Shown: positions 1 through 8,212, numbered from the stretch's first letter. The stretch: 39,941 bases of DNA from an uncultured Alphaproteobacteria bacterium (GCA_937864925.1 CALMFH010000102.1:1-39941), one strand, 5' to 3'. Numbers and translations are program-made. Notes: generated by a model not told the origin, from the sequence alone.

Positions 1-2068
1 ACTTCACGCCCTCGCCCTGCTTGACGTAGGGGTCGTAGCCTTCACGGAAGCGCCAGTTGGTCTCCTTGCCGTCGACCACCGGCCACTTCAGGCCACGCGC
101 CTTGTGGTAGACGTCGAAGGGCGCGAGATCGTGGGCATGGCCGCGGCCGAAGTCGGCGTATTCCTCGAACAGGCCCTTCTGCAGGTAGAAGCCGAAGTCC
201 TTCGATTCGTGGTTGGTGAAGCCTTCGGCGACCTCGGAGACCGGGAACTTGTCGACCTTGCCGTTCTTGTAGAGCACCTCGTAGAGGGTCTTGCCGGCGA
301 GTTCGGGCTTCTTGGCGATCAGTTCCGGCGGCCACACCTCCTCGACCTTGAAGCGCTTGGAGAACTCGACCACCTGCCAGACGTCGGAGCGGGCCTGGCC
401 CGGCGGTTCGATCTGCTCACGCCAGAACTGGGTGCGGCGTTCGGCGTTGCCGTAGGCACCTTCCTTCTCGACCCACATGGCGGTTGGCAGGATCAGGTCG
501 GCGGACAGCGCGGTGACGGTCGGATAGGGATCCGACACGGTGATGAAGTTGGCGGGGTTGCGGTAGCCCGGATACCCCTCCTCGTTCATGTTGGGGGCGG
601 CCTGCATGTTGTTGGTGCACTGCACCCAGTAGGCGTTGATCAAGCCGTCCTTGAGCTGGCGGTGCTGCAGGACCGCATGGGCGCCGATCTTGTCGTTGAT
701 CGTGCCTTCCGGCAGACCCCACATCGTCTCGGCGATCTTGCGGTGCTCGGGGTTGGTCACCACCATGTCGGCGGGCAGGCGGTGGGCAAAGGTACCGACC
801 TCGCGCGCGGTGCCGCAGGCGGAGGGCTGTCCGGTCAGCGAGAAGGGCGAGTTGCCCGGCTCGGAGATCTTACCGACCAACAGATGTACGTTGTACATCA
901 TGTTGTTCACCCAGGTGCCGCGGGTATGCTGGTTGAAGCCCATGGTCCACAGCGACATGACCTTCTTGTTCGGGTCGGCGTAGACCTTGGCCATCCGCTC
1001 CAGCTTGTCGACCGGAACGCCGGAGAGCTTGGAGACGTACTCGGCGGTGTAGGGCTTCACCAGTTCGGCGTATTCCTCGAAGGTGATCGGGTCGAGCTTA
1101 CCGGCGTCGACCTTGTGAGAGGCATTGACCGCCTTCTCCTCGAGCGGATGCTTGGGACGCAGGCCGTAGCCGATGTCGGTGGCGGTCTTGGTGAAGATGA
1201 CGTTCTTCGCCACGAACTCCTTGTTCACCGCGCCGGTCTGGATGATGTGGTTGGCGATGTAGTTGAGGATCGCCAGATCGGTCTGCGGCACGAAGATCAT
1301 GCCGTTGTCGGCGAGCTCGAAGGAGCGATGCTCGAAGGTCGACAGGACATGGACCTCACAGCCCGGCTTGGTGAGACGGGTGTTGGTGAGACGCGACCAC
1401 AGGATCGGGTGCATCTCGGCCATGTTGGAGCCCCACAGCACGAAGGCGTCGGCGTGCTCGAGGTCGTCGTAGCAGCCCATCGGCTCGTCGATGCCGAAGG
1501 CGCGCATGAAACCGACCACGGCCGAGGCCATGCAGTGACGGGCGTTGGGATCGAGGTTGTTGGAGCGCAGGCCGGCCTTCATGAACTTGGAGGCGGCGTA
1601 GCCTTCCCAGACCGTCCACTGGCCGGAGCCGAACATGCCGACGCCGGTCGGGCCCTTGGCCTTGAGCGCCGCCTTCCACTTCTCGGCCATGATGTCGAAG
1701 GCCTGATCCCAGGTGATCGGGGTGAAGTCGCCGTTCTTGTCGTACTTGCCGTTCTTCATGCGCAGCAGCGGCGTCTGGAGACGGTCCTGGCCGTACATGA
1801 TCTTGGACAGGAAGTAGCCCTTGATGCAGTTGAGGCCGCGGTTGACCGGCGCCTCCGGGTCACCCTGGGTGGCGACGACGCGGCCACCCTTGGTGCCGAC
1901 CAGCACCGAGCAGCCGGTGCCGCAGAAGCGGCAGGGCGCCTTGTCCCAACGGATGCCGGCGTCGCCGACGGCGGCGGCGGAGGCGGGCAGCGGGATGCCG
2001 GCCACCGCAGCGGTGGCGGCGGCGGCGGAGGCCTTCAGCACGTCGCGGCGGGAAGTGTCGATGGTCAT
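1..2068 (-). CDS. napA: Periplasmic nitrate reductase catalytic subunit NapA (C-terminus cut by window edge)
   Basis: NapA is the Mo-bis-MGD and [4Fe-4S] subunit that reduces nitrate to nitrite in the periplasm. About 689 N-terminal codons are visible, and the family is usually about 830 residues, so the C-terminus lies outside the window. The N-terminus carries a Tat signal (SRRDVLKA at residues 6-13, then an Ala-rich hydrophobic stretch to about 33), which fits export of a folded cofactor protein. The iron-sulfur motif is C46-x2-C49-x3-C53-x27-C81. The Mo-coordinating cysteine is in RHCMASA near residue 178. The ATG at 2066-2068 places the Tat motif correctly. It is the third gene after napF and napD, and the usual napB/napC partners would lie beyond the left edge. 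The identification is firm. Confidence 0.97.
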   Translation of the reverse strand, partial: MTIDTSRRDVLKASAAAATAAVAGIPLPASAAAVGDAGIRWDKAPCRFCGTGCSVLVGTKGGRVVATQGDPEAPVNRGLNCIKGYFLSKIMYGQDRLQTPLLRMKNGKYDKNGDFTPITWDQAFDIMAEKWKAALKAKGPTGVGMFGSGQWTVWEGYAASKFMKAGLRSNNLDPNARHCMASAVVGFMRAFGIDEPMGCYDDLEHADAFVLWGSNMAEMHPILWSRLTNTRLTKPGCEVHVLSTFEHRSFELADNGMIFVPQTDLAILNYIANHIIQTGAVNKEFVAKNVIFTKTATDIGYGLRPKHPLEEKAVNASHKVDAGKLDPITFEEYAELVKPYTAEYVSKLSGVPVDKLERMAKVYADPNKKVMSLWTMGFNQHTRGTWVNNMMYNVHLLVGKISEPGNSPFSLTGQPSACGTAREVGTFAHRLPADMVVTNPEHRKIAETMWGLPEGTINDKIGAHAVLQHRQLKDGLINAYWVQCTNNMQAAPNMNEEGYPGYRNPANFITVSDPYPTVTALSADLILPTAMWVEKEGAYGNAERRTQFWREQIEPPGQARSDVWQVVEFSKRFKVEEVWPPELIAKKPELAGKTLYEVLYKNGKVDKFPVSEVAEGFTNHESKDFGFYLQKGLFEEYADFGRGHAHDLAPFDVYHKARGLKWPVVDGKETNWRFREGYDPYVKQGEGVK

Positions 2069-2104
2069 CGGTCGCGACCCTCCAGTGGTCGATCGGGGGT
2101 GGTC

Positions 2105-2371
2105 TCAGGCCGCGCGGGTGTCGGCCACGGGTTCGGAAACGTCGGGTTCGAAGGCGTGATAGACGAGCGACGTGCCGACGACATGCGGCACGTGGTTCAT
2201 CGCCATGAGGGCGTCGGAGGCGAAGCGGTCGCCGACATCGGTGGCGGTGACGACCAGACGGCCGTCCCCGGACGAGGCGTGGACCTCCACGCCGGGCATC
2301 TCGGCGAGACGGGTGCCGACCTCGGCTTCCCGCTCGGGCGTGGTCTGGACCAGAACACCGATCACGTTCAT
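2105..2371 (-). CDS. napD: Nitrate reductase chaperone NapD
   Basis: This is an 88-residue cytoplasmic protein of the NapD family, which binds the Tat signal peptide of NapA and holds back export until the cofactor is inserted. The start MNVIGVLVQT followed by a VEVHASS segment and an alternating beta/alpha pattern matches the compact ferredoxin-like fold and usual length of NapD. The ATG overlaps the napF stop by 4 bp, which indicates translational coupling. The stop lies 36 bp before the napA start. A longer reading frame extends upstream but runs inside napF, so the internal ATG at 2369-2371 is taken as the start. Confidence 0.92.
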   Translation of the reverse strand: MNVIGVLVQTTPEREAEVGTRLAEMPGVEVHASSGDGRLVVTATDVGDRFASDALMAMNHVPHVVGTSLVYHAFEPDVSEPVADTRAA

Positions 2372-2883
2372 GCCGTCGCTCCCTCTTGCGATGGTCCGTC
2401 GTGGATCTCGATCGCCGCGACCGGGCAGACGCCGACGCAGGCGCCGCAGCCGGAGCAGGTCTCGGTGGCGAGCGCCGGCAGGAAACGGCCGTCGACGCGG
2501 GGGGCGAACCGAATCGCCGATGTCGGGCAGGCGTCGCCGCAGGAGCGGCAGTGGACGCCGCCGAGCGCCAGACATTTCGCGCCGATCGCCGCCTTCGCCG
2601 TCCAGGGGCGGGACTCGGTGCGGGTGAGGGCGCCGGTCGGGCAGGCGTCGGCGCAGTCACCGCAGAAGGTGCACTCGCCGTGGACGAATTGGAGGACCGG
2701 TCGGCGCCGGGCGTCGAGGCGGATCACCTTCTCGGGGCAGGCGGTGACGCAGGCGAGGCAACCGTCGCAGGCGGCGCGGAAGGCCGCTTCGTCACGCGCC
2801 GTCGGAGGCCGCAGGGCACGCGCTTCCGCAGGACGAGCGAGCCGCCCTCGGAACAGGTCGCGACGTGCCAATGCGACAGGCAT
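2368..2883 (-). CDS. napF: Ferredoxin-type protein NapF
   Basis: A 171-residue cytoplasmic iron-sulfur protein linked to maturation of NapA. Four cysteine clusters of the ferredoxin kind are visible: CDGCLACVTACP, CTFCGDCADACP, a third ending CRSCGDACP, and CSGCGACVGVCP. That is enough to bind four [4Fe-4S] clusters, as in known NapF. The start at 2881-2883 is chosen because AGGAGG stands about 7 nt upstream. A frame-extending ATG nine codons earlier has no such site. It is the first gene of the nap operon seen here and overlaps napD by 4 bp. An FNR-like palindrome lies 51 nt upstream. Confidence 0.93.
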   Translation of the reverse strand: MPVALARRDLFRGRLARPAEARALRPPTARDEAAFRAACDGCLACVTACPEKVIRLDARRRPVLQFVHGECTFCGDCADACPTGALTRTESRPWTAKAAIGAKCLALGGVHCRSCGDACPTSAIRFAPRVDGRFLPALATETCSGCGACVGVCPVAAIEIHDGPSQEGATA

Positions 2884-2933
2884 GGATGCCTCCTCTCGAG
2901 GCGGGACCATGTCTTTTCACACTAATTCCGAAC

Positions 2934-2947
2934 TTGATATTTGATAA
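2934..2947 (-). promoter_or_regulatory. FNR/NnrR-like site upstream of napF
   Basis: The minus strand reads TTATCAAATATCAA. One half site matches the FNR consensus TTGAT-N4-ATCAA perfectly and the other is degenerate. It also fits the relaxed TTG-N8-CAA pattern with one mismatch. It lies in an AT-richer island in otherwise very GC-rich DNA, about 51 nt before the napF start. Control by an FNR, FixK or NnrR protein is an inference. Confidence 0.45.
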
Positions 2948-2999
2948 GCCCCCGGCCTTCGGACGCTCCGGTCGAATACTGACGTGGCACGGCGTCACG

Positions 3000-3527
3000 C
3001 TACCGAAGACGTAGAGGAGGGCTGATTTCCGCGATTTCGGTGAGGACCTGCGCTTCGCTGTCGACCACGCGTCCGTAGTCTCCCGCGAAGGCGAGGAAGC
3101 CTTCGACGTGGTCGGTGCCGACACCGACGAGAATCGGCACGCCGAGTTCGACGGCGCGCTCGACGATCTGGCGGAAGCCGTGGCCCTCGATTTCGCGTTT
3201 GCCGAACTTGGAGAGCACCAGGAGATCGGGCGGCACGTCGTCGTCGAGGGCGCGGGCGGCCAGCTCGGCGGCCTCCTCGAGGGCGCCGTGATCGAGGCGG
3301 CAGCCGCGGGCGTCCTTGCCGCGGTCCTGAGAGATCGGGATCTCGGTGCCGGTGGCGAGGTCGACGAGGCTCATGTCGCAGCGCCGTCGGTCGGGGCGGC
3401 GTTCGTCCTTCTGGATCATGCCGGCGACGCGGAGGCCGCGGGCGCGGGCCGCTTCGGCGAGGCGGCCGATCACGGCGCCTTCGCCGGTCGAATAGAGGAA
3501 GGCGGTCAACATCGCCGGATCGGCCAT
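3000..3527 (-). CDS. DUF2478 family protein, molybdenum-associated NTPase-like
   Basis: A 175-residue soluble protein that I assign to DUF2478, a family often found next to molybdate-transport or nitrogenase genes (recalled knowledge). The N-terminus LYSTGEGAVIGRLAE resembles a degenerate P-loop. A later segment DLLVLSKFGKREIEG, followed by a GVPILVGV strand, resembles the Walker B region of THEP1-type nucleotidases, although the acidic Walker B residue is replaced. A conserved-looking CDMSLVDL and a RGCRLD segment lie between. It starts 4 nt after the mogA stop, so the two genes are almost certainly co-transcribed, and it lies just upstream of the nap genes on the same strand. Its biochemical role is unknown. 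Involvement in molybdenum or Moco handling is inferred from neighbours. Confidence 0.75.
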   Translation of the reverse strand: MADPAMLTAFLYSTGEGAVIGRLAEAARARGLRVAGMIQKDERRPDRRRCDMSLVDLATGTEIPISQDRGKDARGCRLDHGALEEAAELAARALDDDVPPDLLVLSKFGKREIEGHGFRQIVERAVELGVPILVGVGTDHVEGFLAFAGDYGRVVDSEAQVLTEIAEISPPLRLR

Positions 3528-3531
3528 CGTT

Positions 3532-4086
3532 TCACGCTCCCTTCGGCCGGAAGGCGACCATGCGGTCGGGGCGGGTCTCCAGCCGATAGCCGCCGGCGAG
3601 GTCGATGCAGTAGGGCACCGCCGGCATCACCGCGTCGAGGCAGTCGCGAATCGAGGCGGGCTTGCCCGGCAGGTTGATGATCAGCGACCGCCCGCGCAGG
3701 CCCGCCTCCTGGCGGGAGAGGATGGCGGTCGGCACGATGGTCAGGCTCTTGGCCCGCATCGCCTCGCCGAAGCCGGGCATCATCCGGTCGCAGACGGCGA
3801 AGAGCGCTTCCGGGGTGACGTCGCGCGGCGCCGGGCCGGTGCCGCCGGTGGTGACCACCAGATGGCAGCCCTCGACGTCGCAGAGTTCCTTCAGCGCCGC
3901 CTCGATCAAGGGCTGCTCGTCCTCGACGATGCGGCGGACGATGCGGAAGGGGGTGGCGAGGACCTCGGCCATATAGGTCTCGATCGCCGGGCCAGAGAGA
4001 TCCTGATAGATGCCTCGCGAGGCACGGTCGGACACGGTGACGACGCCGATCGGCGCCTCGGTCGTTGCGGAAGTCTCTGACGTCAT
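3532..4086 (-). CDS. mogA: Molybdopterin adenylyltransferase MogA
   Basis: MogA adenylylates molybdopterin before molybdenum insertion in Moco synthesis and acts in the cytoplasm. The 184-residue protein has the MoaB/Mog fold signatures TTGGTGPAPRDVTPEA and RSLIINLPGKPASI, and ends in a segment (VPYCIDLAGG, then VAFRPK) that matches the Mog branch more than MoaB. The ATG at 4084-4086 is preferred because GGAAG lies about 8 nt upstream; a longer frame would add 21 residues of low-complexity arginine-rich sequence. The DUF2478 gene follows after 4 nt. The nap operon next door encodes a Moco enzyme that would use the product. The gene is divergent from nnrS. Confidence 0.93.
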   Translation of the reverse strand: MTSETSATTEAPIGVVTVSDRASRGIYQDLSGPAIETYMAEVLATPFRIVRRIVEDEQPLIEAALKELCDVEGCHLVVTTGGTGPAPRDVTPEALFAVCDRMMPGFGEAMRAKSLTIVPTAILSRQEAGLRGRSLIINLPGKPASIRDCLDAVMPAVPYCIDLAGGYRLETRPDRMVAFRPKGA

Positions 4087-4182
4087 TCGCTTTCTTCCGT
4101 GATCTGAGGCGCGCCGACGGGCGTCGTCGGCGAACGCGGGGGCGATCATGCCCGGAATTCGGGCGGATCGGAACCACTCGCC

Positions 4183-4196
4183 TTGTCATTCGTCAA
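4183..4196 (+). promoter_or_regulatory. NnrR/FNR-type TTG-N8-CAA site upstream of nnrS
   Basis: TTGTCATTCGTCAA fits the TTG-N8-CAA core recognised by CRP/FNR-family regulators such as NnrR. Its centre is about 73 nt before the nnrS ATG and about 103 nt before the divergent mogA start, so it could serve either. Binding is an inference. Confidence 0.45.
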
Positions 4197-4262
4197 TGGA
4201 CGCCGCTCGGCGTGGCGCGACAAGATGGGACGACCGCGCGGCATGCGCGGGCGAGAGGGGTC

Positions 4263-5450
4263 ATGAGCATGGCGACCACGGCCGAACAGCTGCGCAGTCA
4301 CCGCGGGCCGGCGATCCTGACCGGGGGGTTCCGCCCGTTCTTCCTCTTCGGCGCCATCTGGGCGGCGATCGCCATCGTCCTGTGGATCCCGATGTTCGAG
4401 GGCCATTTCTCGCTGCCGAGCGCCTTCTCGCCACTCGACTGGCACGTCCACGAACTGCTCTACGGCTATCTCGCCGCGGCGGTGGCCGGCTTCCTGCTGA
4501 CCGCGATCCCGAACTGGACCGGGCGGTTGCCGGTGGTCGGGCGACCGCTCGGCCTTCTGGTCGCTCTGTGGGGGGCGGGGCGCGTCGCGGTTCTCGTCTC
4601 GGGGGTGATCGGCGGATGGCTCGCGGCGGCGATCGACGTCGGCTTCCTCGCCGCGCTCACCGGGCTGACGGGGCGTGAGGTGTGGACGGGGAAGAACTGG
4701 CGCAACCTGCGGGTCGTCGGTCTCGTCGCACTCCTCGCGCTCGGCAACGCCGTCTTCCACGTCGAAGCCCTGATGCGTGGCACCGCCGCCTACGGCACCC
4801 GTCTCGGCATCGCCGCGGCGGTGGTGCTGATCTCGGTGATCGGCGGGCGGATCGTGCCGAGTTTCACCATGAACTGGCTGCGCCCGCGTGGGCCGGGGGC
4901 GATGCCGGTGCCCTTCGCCCGTTTCGACGGGGTGGTGATCGCGGCATCGGCCGCGGCGCTCGCCCTCTGGGTGGCGCTGCCGGAGCATCGGGTGACCGGC
5001 GCCGGGCTTCTCGTCGCCGGTGTGTTGCAGGCGGTGCGCCTGTGGCGCTGGGTCGGTTGGCGGACGGCCGGGGAAAAGCTCGTGCTGGTGTTGCACGTCG
5101 CCTATCTCTTCGTGCCGGTCGGCTTCCTGCTGCTCGCCGGGGTGATCTTCGGGGTGCTGCCGTTGCTCGCCTCGGCGGCACTGCACGCCTGGACGGTCGG
5201 GGCGATCGGGACGATGACGCTGGCGGTGATGACGCGGGCGAGCCTCGGACACACCGGCCGGCCGCTGCACGCCACCCGCGCCATCCAGGTGATCCATCTC
5301 GGCGCCGTCGTCGCGACGGTGGCGCGGATCGCCATGGGGATCGGGCCGGCGGCGATCGTCTTCCTGCATCTGGCGATGGTCGGCTGGCTCGTCGCCTTCG
5401 CCGGCTTCGCCCTCGTCTATTTCCCGATCCTCACCCGGCCGCGTGGCTGA
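4263..5450 (+). CDS. nnrS: NnrS family haem-copper membrane protein
   Basis: NnrS proteins are polytopic inner-membrane haem/copper proteins tied to nitric-oxide stress and denitrification. This 395-residue protein opens with a FRPFFLFGA segment, typical of NnrS, followed by many hydrophobic helices. Candidate metal-ligand histidines sit at helix ends, for example LDWHVHELLYGY and the MTRASLGHTGRPLHA segment. The start MSMATTAEQL at 4263 follows GAGAGGGG. A second ATG two codons later is an alternative. A longer frame from 4065 would run through the mogA 5' end and is rejected. The nap genes and the FNR/NnrR-like site nearby support a role in nitrogen-oxide metabolism. Confidence 0.93.
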   Translation: MSMATTAEQLRSHRGPAILTGGFRPFFLFGAIWAAIAIVLWIPMFEGHFSLPSAFSPLDWHVHELLYGYLAAAVAGFLLTAIPNWTGRLPVVGRPLGLLVALWGAGRVAVLVSGVIGGWLAAAIDVGFLAALTGLTGREVWTGKNWRNLRVVGLVALLALGNAVFHVEALMRGTAAYGTRLGIAAAVVLISVIGGRIVPSFTMNWLRPRGPGAMPVPFARFDGVVIAASAAALALWVALPEHRVTGAGLLVAGVLQAVRLWRWVGWRTAGEKLVLVLHVAYLFVPVGFLLLAGVIFGVLPLLASAALHAWTVGAIGTMTLAVMTRASLGHTGRPLHATRAIQVIHLGAVVATVARIAMGIGPAAIVFLHLAMVGWLVAFAGFALVYFPILTRPRG

Positions 5451-5470
5451 ACTCCCGAGGGGCGTGCGAA

Positions 5471-5499
5471 GGGGCGGGCCGCCGACGCGATCCCGCCCC
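5471..5499. terminator. Possible bidirectional hairpin between convergent genes
   Basis: GGGGCGGG at 5471-5478 pairs with CCCGCCCC at 5492-5499 across a 13-nt loop. It lies in the 90-bp gap between the ends of nnrS and the PCuAC gene. There is no clear T-run on either side, so termination is only suggested. Confidence 0.35.
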
Positions 5500-5540
5500 C
5501 GCCGGAACGATCCGGTCCGACTCGGTCGAACCGTGCGGCC

Positions 5541-6014
5541 TCAGTGGCCGGAATGGCCGGCGGCGCCACCACCCATGCCCTGGACCTTGTACTCGACCTC
5601 GACGGTGCCGGCCTTCTCGAAGGTCAGGGTGCCCTTGAAGCTCGAGTCCTTGGCGATCGGCTGCTTCAGGCCGATGAACATGATGTGGTAGCCGCCGGGC
5701 TTGAACTCGACCTTGCCGCCGGCGGGGACGACGATGCCCTGATCGAGAGCGCGCATGCGCATGACGCCGTCGACGATCGCCATCTCGTGGATCTCGACCT
5801 TGGCCGAGATGCCGGCGGCGGCGGAGACGAGGCGGTCGTCGGTCCTGCCCTTGTTGGTGACGACGAGGTAGCCGGCGCCGACCGGGGCGGCGGCCGGAGT
5901 GGCACGGCTCCACGGATGGTCGATGGTGAGATCGCCGAGTTCGTAGGCGTGAGCATGGGCCAGGGAGGCGACGGCGAGGGCGCCGACGAAGGCGAGAGTG
6001 CGGAAGCGAATCAT
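5541..6014 (-). CDS. PCuAC-family periplasmic copper(I) chaperone
   Basis: A 157-residue secreted protein of the PCuAC/DUF461 family, which carries Cu(I) in the periplasm and passes it to cytochrome oxidase or other cuproproteins. Residues 1-23 form a signal peptide ending near AHAHA. The Met/His copper site is visible as HEMAIVDGVMRMR and then HIMFIGLK, the expected H-M...M...H-M arrangement. The C-terminus adds a Gly/His tail (GGGAAGHSGH), a possible extra metal-binding tail. The start has GAGGAG about 8 nt upstream. A DUF2946-like gene lies upstream on the same strand, a common pairing with copper genes. It is convergent with nnrS. Confidence 0.92.
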   Translation of the reverse strand: MIRFRTLAFVGALAVASLAHAHAYELGDLTIDHPWSRATPAAAPVGAGYLVVTNKGRTDDRLVSAAAGISAKVEIHEMAIVDGVMRMRALDQGIVVPAGGKVEFKPGGYHIMFIGLKQPIAKDSSFKGTLTFEKAGTVEVEYKVQGMGGGAAGHSGH

Positions 6015-6156
6015 GGGGCGTTCTCCTCGAAGGAGCACGGATGCGTGCTCGGATCGCCGCCTCGGTCGGTCCGCATCGGGACCGACGGGCGGCTCGGACA
6101 GCGATATGGGACGAGCGGATCGACAGGGCGCCGGCGCTGCCGGCGGCTTCGGGGCG

Positions 6157-6546
6157 TCAGCCGACCGGCGGCGGGCCACGCGACGACGGCGCCGGCAGAA
6201 GCGAGCCGGCGAGGGCGGCGGGCCCGTGCCGGTGACGGACGAGGGGGATCGCCGTCGGAGCGGGTAGGACGAATGCGGCGACGGTGGGAAGCCCCGGTGC
6301 GTCCGTGAGCCGGCACGCGTCGCAGGTGGCGGCGGCGTCCGAGCCGTGCCGGTGACCGCCGACATCGTCGTAGTGGCACAGTTCGGGAAGCGTGCCGTCG
6401 GGCAGGACCCACGCGGTGACGTCGATCGGGTAGCCACGCGGCTCGAGGCGCAGCGGGCGATGGGCGAAGCCGACGATCACCGTCGTCAGCGCCAGGAGCG
6501 CCGACGCCAGCAGCCGCATCGATCGTCCGCGCGCCGTTTCGAACAT
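6157..6546 (-). CDS. DUF2946-like small membrane or secreted protein
   Basis: A 129-residue protein with one hydrophobic N-terminal segment (RLLASALLALTTVIVGFA), a CDACRLTDAPGL motif in the middle, and a Pro/Ala-rich, His-containing C-terminus. The CxxC followed by an APGL/LPAP-rich region resembles DUF2946, a family often near copper or TonB transport genes; I recognise it only loosely. A HYDDVGGHRHG segment could bind metal. Its start is uncertain: ATGs at 6544-6546 and 6517-6519 are both possible, and 6546 is used because a GGTGG lies upstream. It lies 142 bp upstream of the PCuAC gene on the same strand, so a shared copper-related role is likely but unproven. Confidence 0.6.
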   Translation of the reverse strand: MFETARGRSMRLLASALLALTTVIVGFAHRPLRLEPRGYPIDVTAWVLPDGTLPELCHYDDVGGHRHGSDAAATCDACRLTDAPGLPTVAAFVLPAPTAIPLVRHRHGPAALAGSLLPAPSSRGPPPVG

Positions 6547-6870
6547 GACGCCACCATGGGCGAGCCGGTTCGGCCCTGTCAACGACAACGGTCAAGCAGC
6601 CGCCGCCGCGGGTTCCGCACTTCTCGGCAGGGCGATCGCTCGGAGCACCATCGGAACCTCACCGGTCGCGAGGAATGGCCGCCGGCCGCGCCTTTCCCTC
6701 CCGTGGGAGAGGGGGCCCCGCGAAGGGGAACCGAAGATGAGGGCTTCGGCGGCCGGTGGTTCACCGGAGCCATTTCGCGCGGTCGCCCCGGCCGAACAGC
6801 GGCGGACGCGGCGCCACGCCCCCTCAGGTATGGCTTGCGCCGGCGGCGGGGGATGCTTACCGTGCCGGCA
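6547..6870. other. Gene-free stretch between the DUF2946-like gene and the riboswitch
   Basis: These 324 bp hold no open frame that looks like a protein: the frames crossing it are arginine/proline-rich GC artefacts. The stretch must contain the promoters for the DUF2946-like gene and the cbi operon, but no convincing -35/-10 pair was found. The only structure seen is the multi-hairpin element at 6691-6749. Confidence 0.6.
6691..6749. repeat. Multi-hairpin palindromic intergenic element
   Basis: Three short hairpins follow one another: CTCC-CGTG-GGAG (6698-6709), CCCC-GCGAA-GGGG (6716-6728), and CCGAAG-ATGAGGG-CTTCGG (6731-6749). The wording, with CCCTCCCGTGGGAGAGGG early and GATGAGGG late, resembles the dispersed palindromic repeats of Caulobacter and Rhizobiales genomes (recalled). 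Only one copy is in the window, so its repeat nature is inferred. Confidence 0.5.
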
Positions 6871-7145
6871 TCGACGGTTCCGTGGCCGCGTCGTGGCCAC
6901 GGTGAAAAGGGAACACGGGAACGTCACCCGCCGCGGCGCTCGACAGGAGGCCGAGGCGGGAACGGGAGCCGTGGCTGCCCCCGCAACTGTACGCGGAGAG
7001 GTATCGGATCGGATCACCGCCTTCTCGACGAGAGGGTCCGGTGATCGGCCACTGGTCGCGTCCCTCCCCACCGGGGGACGCAGCGTGAGACCGGGAAGGC
7101 TCGACCGAGACCCGAAGACCCGCGAGCCAGGAGACCTGCCGTCGA
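6871..7145 (+). ncRNA. Cobalamin (B12) riboswitch
   Basis: All major conserved blocks are present in order: GGTGAAAAGGGAA at 6901-6913, GCTGCCCCCGCAACTGTA at 6974-6991, GCCACTGG at 7048-7055, CGGGAAGG at 7092-7099, and the B12 box GAGCCAGGAGACCTGCC at 7124-7140. The closing P1 stem is perfect: TCGACGG at 6871-6877 pairs with CCGTCGA at 7139-7145. It lies 91 nt upstream of cbiM, so adenosylcobalamin should switch off the cobalt importer. A short CCCCGGGCGGGG hairpin follows near 7165-7176, but there is no T-run, so control at translation initiation is more likely than termination (inference). Confidence 0.96.
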
Positions 7146-7236
7146 CCCCGGCGCCGTGCGCGTTCCCCGGGCGGGGTGTCCCGGAGGTCGAGCCCCAGGC
7201 CGATGGTCGCGGCGCGTCGAACAGAGGTGGAATGTC

Positions 7237-7905
7237 ATGCACATCATGGAAGGGTTCCTTCCCGTGGGCCACGCGATCGGTTGGACGATCGCCGCGGCGC
7301 CCTTCGTCGTCGCCGGCTCGATCGCCTTGCGACGGACGCTGCGGGCCCGCCCGGAAGCCCGTCTGACGCTCGCCGCGGCGAGTGCCTTCACCTTCGTTCT
7401 GTCGGCGCTGAAGCTGCCGAGCGTCACCGGCTCGTGCTCGCATCCGACCGGTACCGGCCTCGGCGCCATGACCTTCGGACCGGCGGTGATGGCGCCGGTC
7501 GGGCTGATCGTGCTGCTGTTCCAGGGGCTGCTGCTCGCCCACGGCGGCCTCACGACGCTCGGCGCCAACGTCTTCTCGATGGCGATCGCCGGGCCGTGGG
7601 TCGGCTGGGCGGCATGGCGGGTGGCGACCCGGCTCGGTCTGTCGACCGCCGTCGCCGTCTTCCTCGGCGCGGCGCTCGCCGACCTCGCGACCTATGTCGT
7701 CACCTCGGCACAGCTGGCGCTGGCTTTCCCCGATCCGGCCTCCGGTGTCGCCGGCTCCTTCGCCAAGTTCTCCGGCATCTTCGCGGTGACGCAGGTGCCG
7801 CTGGCGATCGCCGAAGGGCTGCTCACCGTGGTGGTGACGGCGGCGCTGGTCGGTCGTGAGCGTAGCGGCGAGGCCGGGTTGCACCCGATCGCGGGAGGGC
7901 GGTGA
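7237..7905 (+). CDS. cbiM: Cobalt ECF transporter S component CbiM
   Basis: CbiM is the substrate-binding membrane subunit of the CbiMNQO energy-coupling-factor cobalt importer. The 222-residue protein starts MHIMEGFLP; in CbiM/NikM the N-terminal Met-His forms part of the metal site. [20 protein letters not shown] is the family hallmark loop. About six to seven hydrophobic helices follow. The ATG at 7237 has GAGGTGG upstream and preserves the essential N-terminus; longer frames are rejected because they would bury it. The gene follows a B12 riboswitch and is 1 nt from cbiN, so it heads the operon. Confidence 0.97.
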   Translation: MHIMEGFLPVGHAIGWTIAAAPFVVAGSIALRRTLRARPEARLTLAAASAFTFVLSALKLPSVTGSCSHPTGTGLGAMTFGPAVMAPVGLIVLLFQGLLLAHGGLTTLGANVFSMAIAGPWVGWAAWRVATRLGLSTAVAVFLGAALADLATYVVTSAQLALAFPDPASGVAGSFAKFSGIFAVTQVPLAIAEGLLTVVVTAALVGRERSGEAGLHPIAGGR

Positions 7906-7906
7906 G

Positions 7907-8212
7907 ATGGATCTGTCGCTGAGCCGCGGTCGTTCGCTCCTCCTCCTCGCGCTCGCCGCGGTGATCGTCGCCGCACCGATGGTGCTACCCGGCATCGAAG
8001 GGGCCTTCTCCGGCACCGACGACGTCGCGTCCCAGGCGGTCGAGGCGGCGAGGCCGGGTTACATCCGCTGGATCGAGCCGTTGTGGTCGCCGCCGTCGAA
8101 GGAGATCGAGGGGACGATCTTCGCGCTGCAGGCGGCGCTCGGGGCCGGTATCCTCGGCTACGTCCTCGGACGTCGACACGGGAGCCGCCGGCGCGATGTC
8201 GACGATCGATAG
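7907..8212 (+). CDS. cbiN: Cobalt transporter accessory subunit CbiN
   Basis: A 101-residue membrane protein with two hydrophobic helices (about residues 10-28 and 72-89) around a periplasmic loop holding an RPGYIRWIEPLWSPPSKEIEG segment typical of CbiN. CbiN is needed with CbiM for Co2+ uptake and distinguishes cobalt systems from many nickel ones. It starts 1 nt after the cbiM stop and its end overlaps cbiQ by 17 bp, so the genes are tightly coupled. Confidence 0.95.
   Translation: MDLSLSRGRSLLLLALAAVIVAAPMVLPGIEGAFSGTDDVASQAVEAARPGYIRWIEPLWSPPSKEIEGTIFALQAALGAGILGYVLGRRHGSRRRDVDDR

Noticed and set aside
104-2944. A 946-codon open frame on the plus strand opposite napA, napD and napF
   Set aside because: It is the antisense of three well-identified genes. 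Strong G/C at third positions removes stop codons from the opposite strand. Composition (Gly, Val, His, Arg-rich) fits no family.
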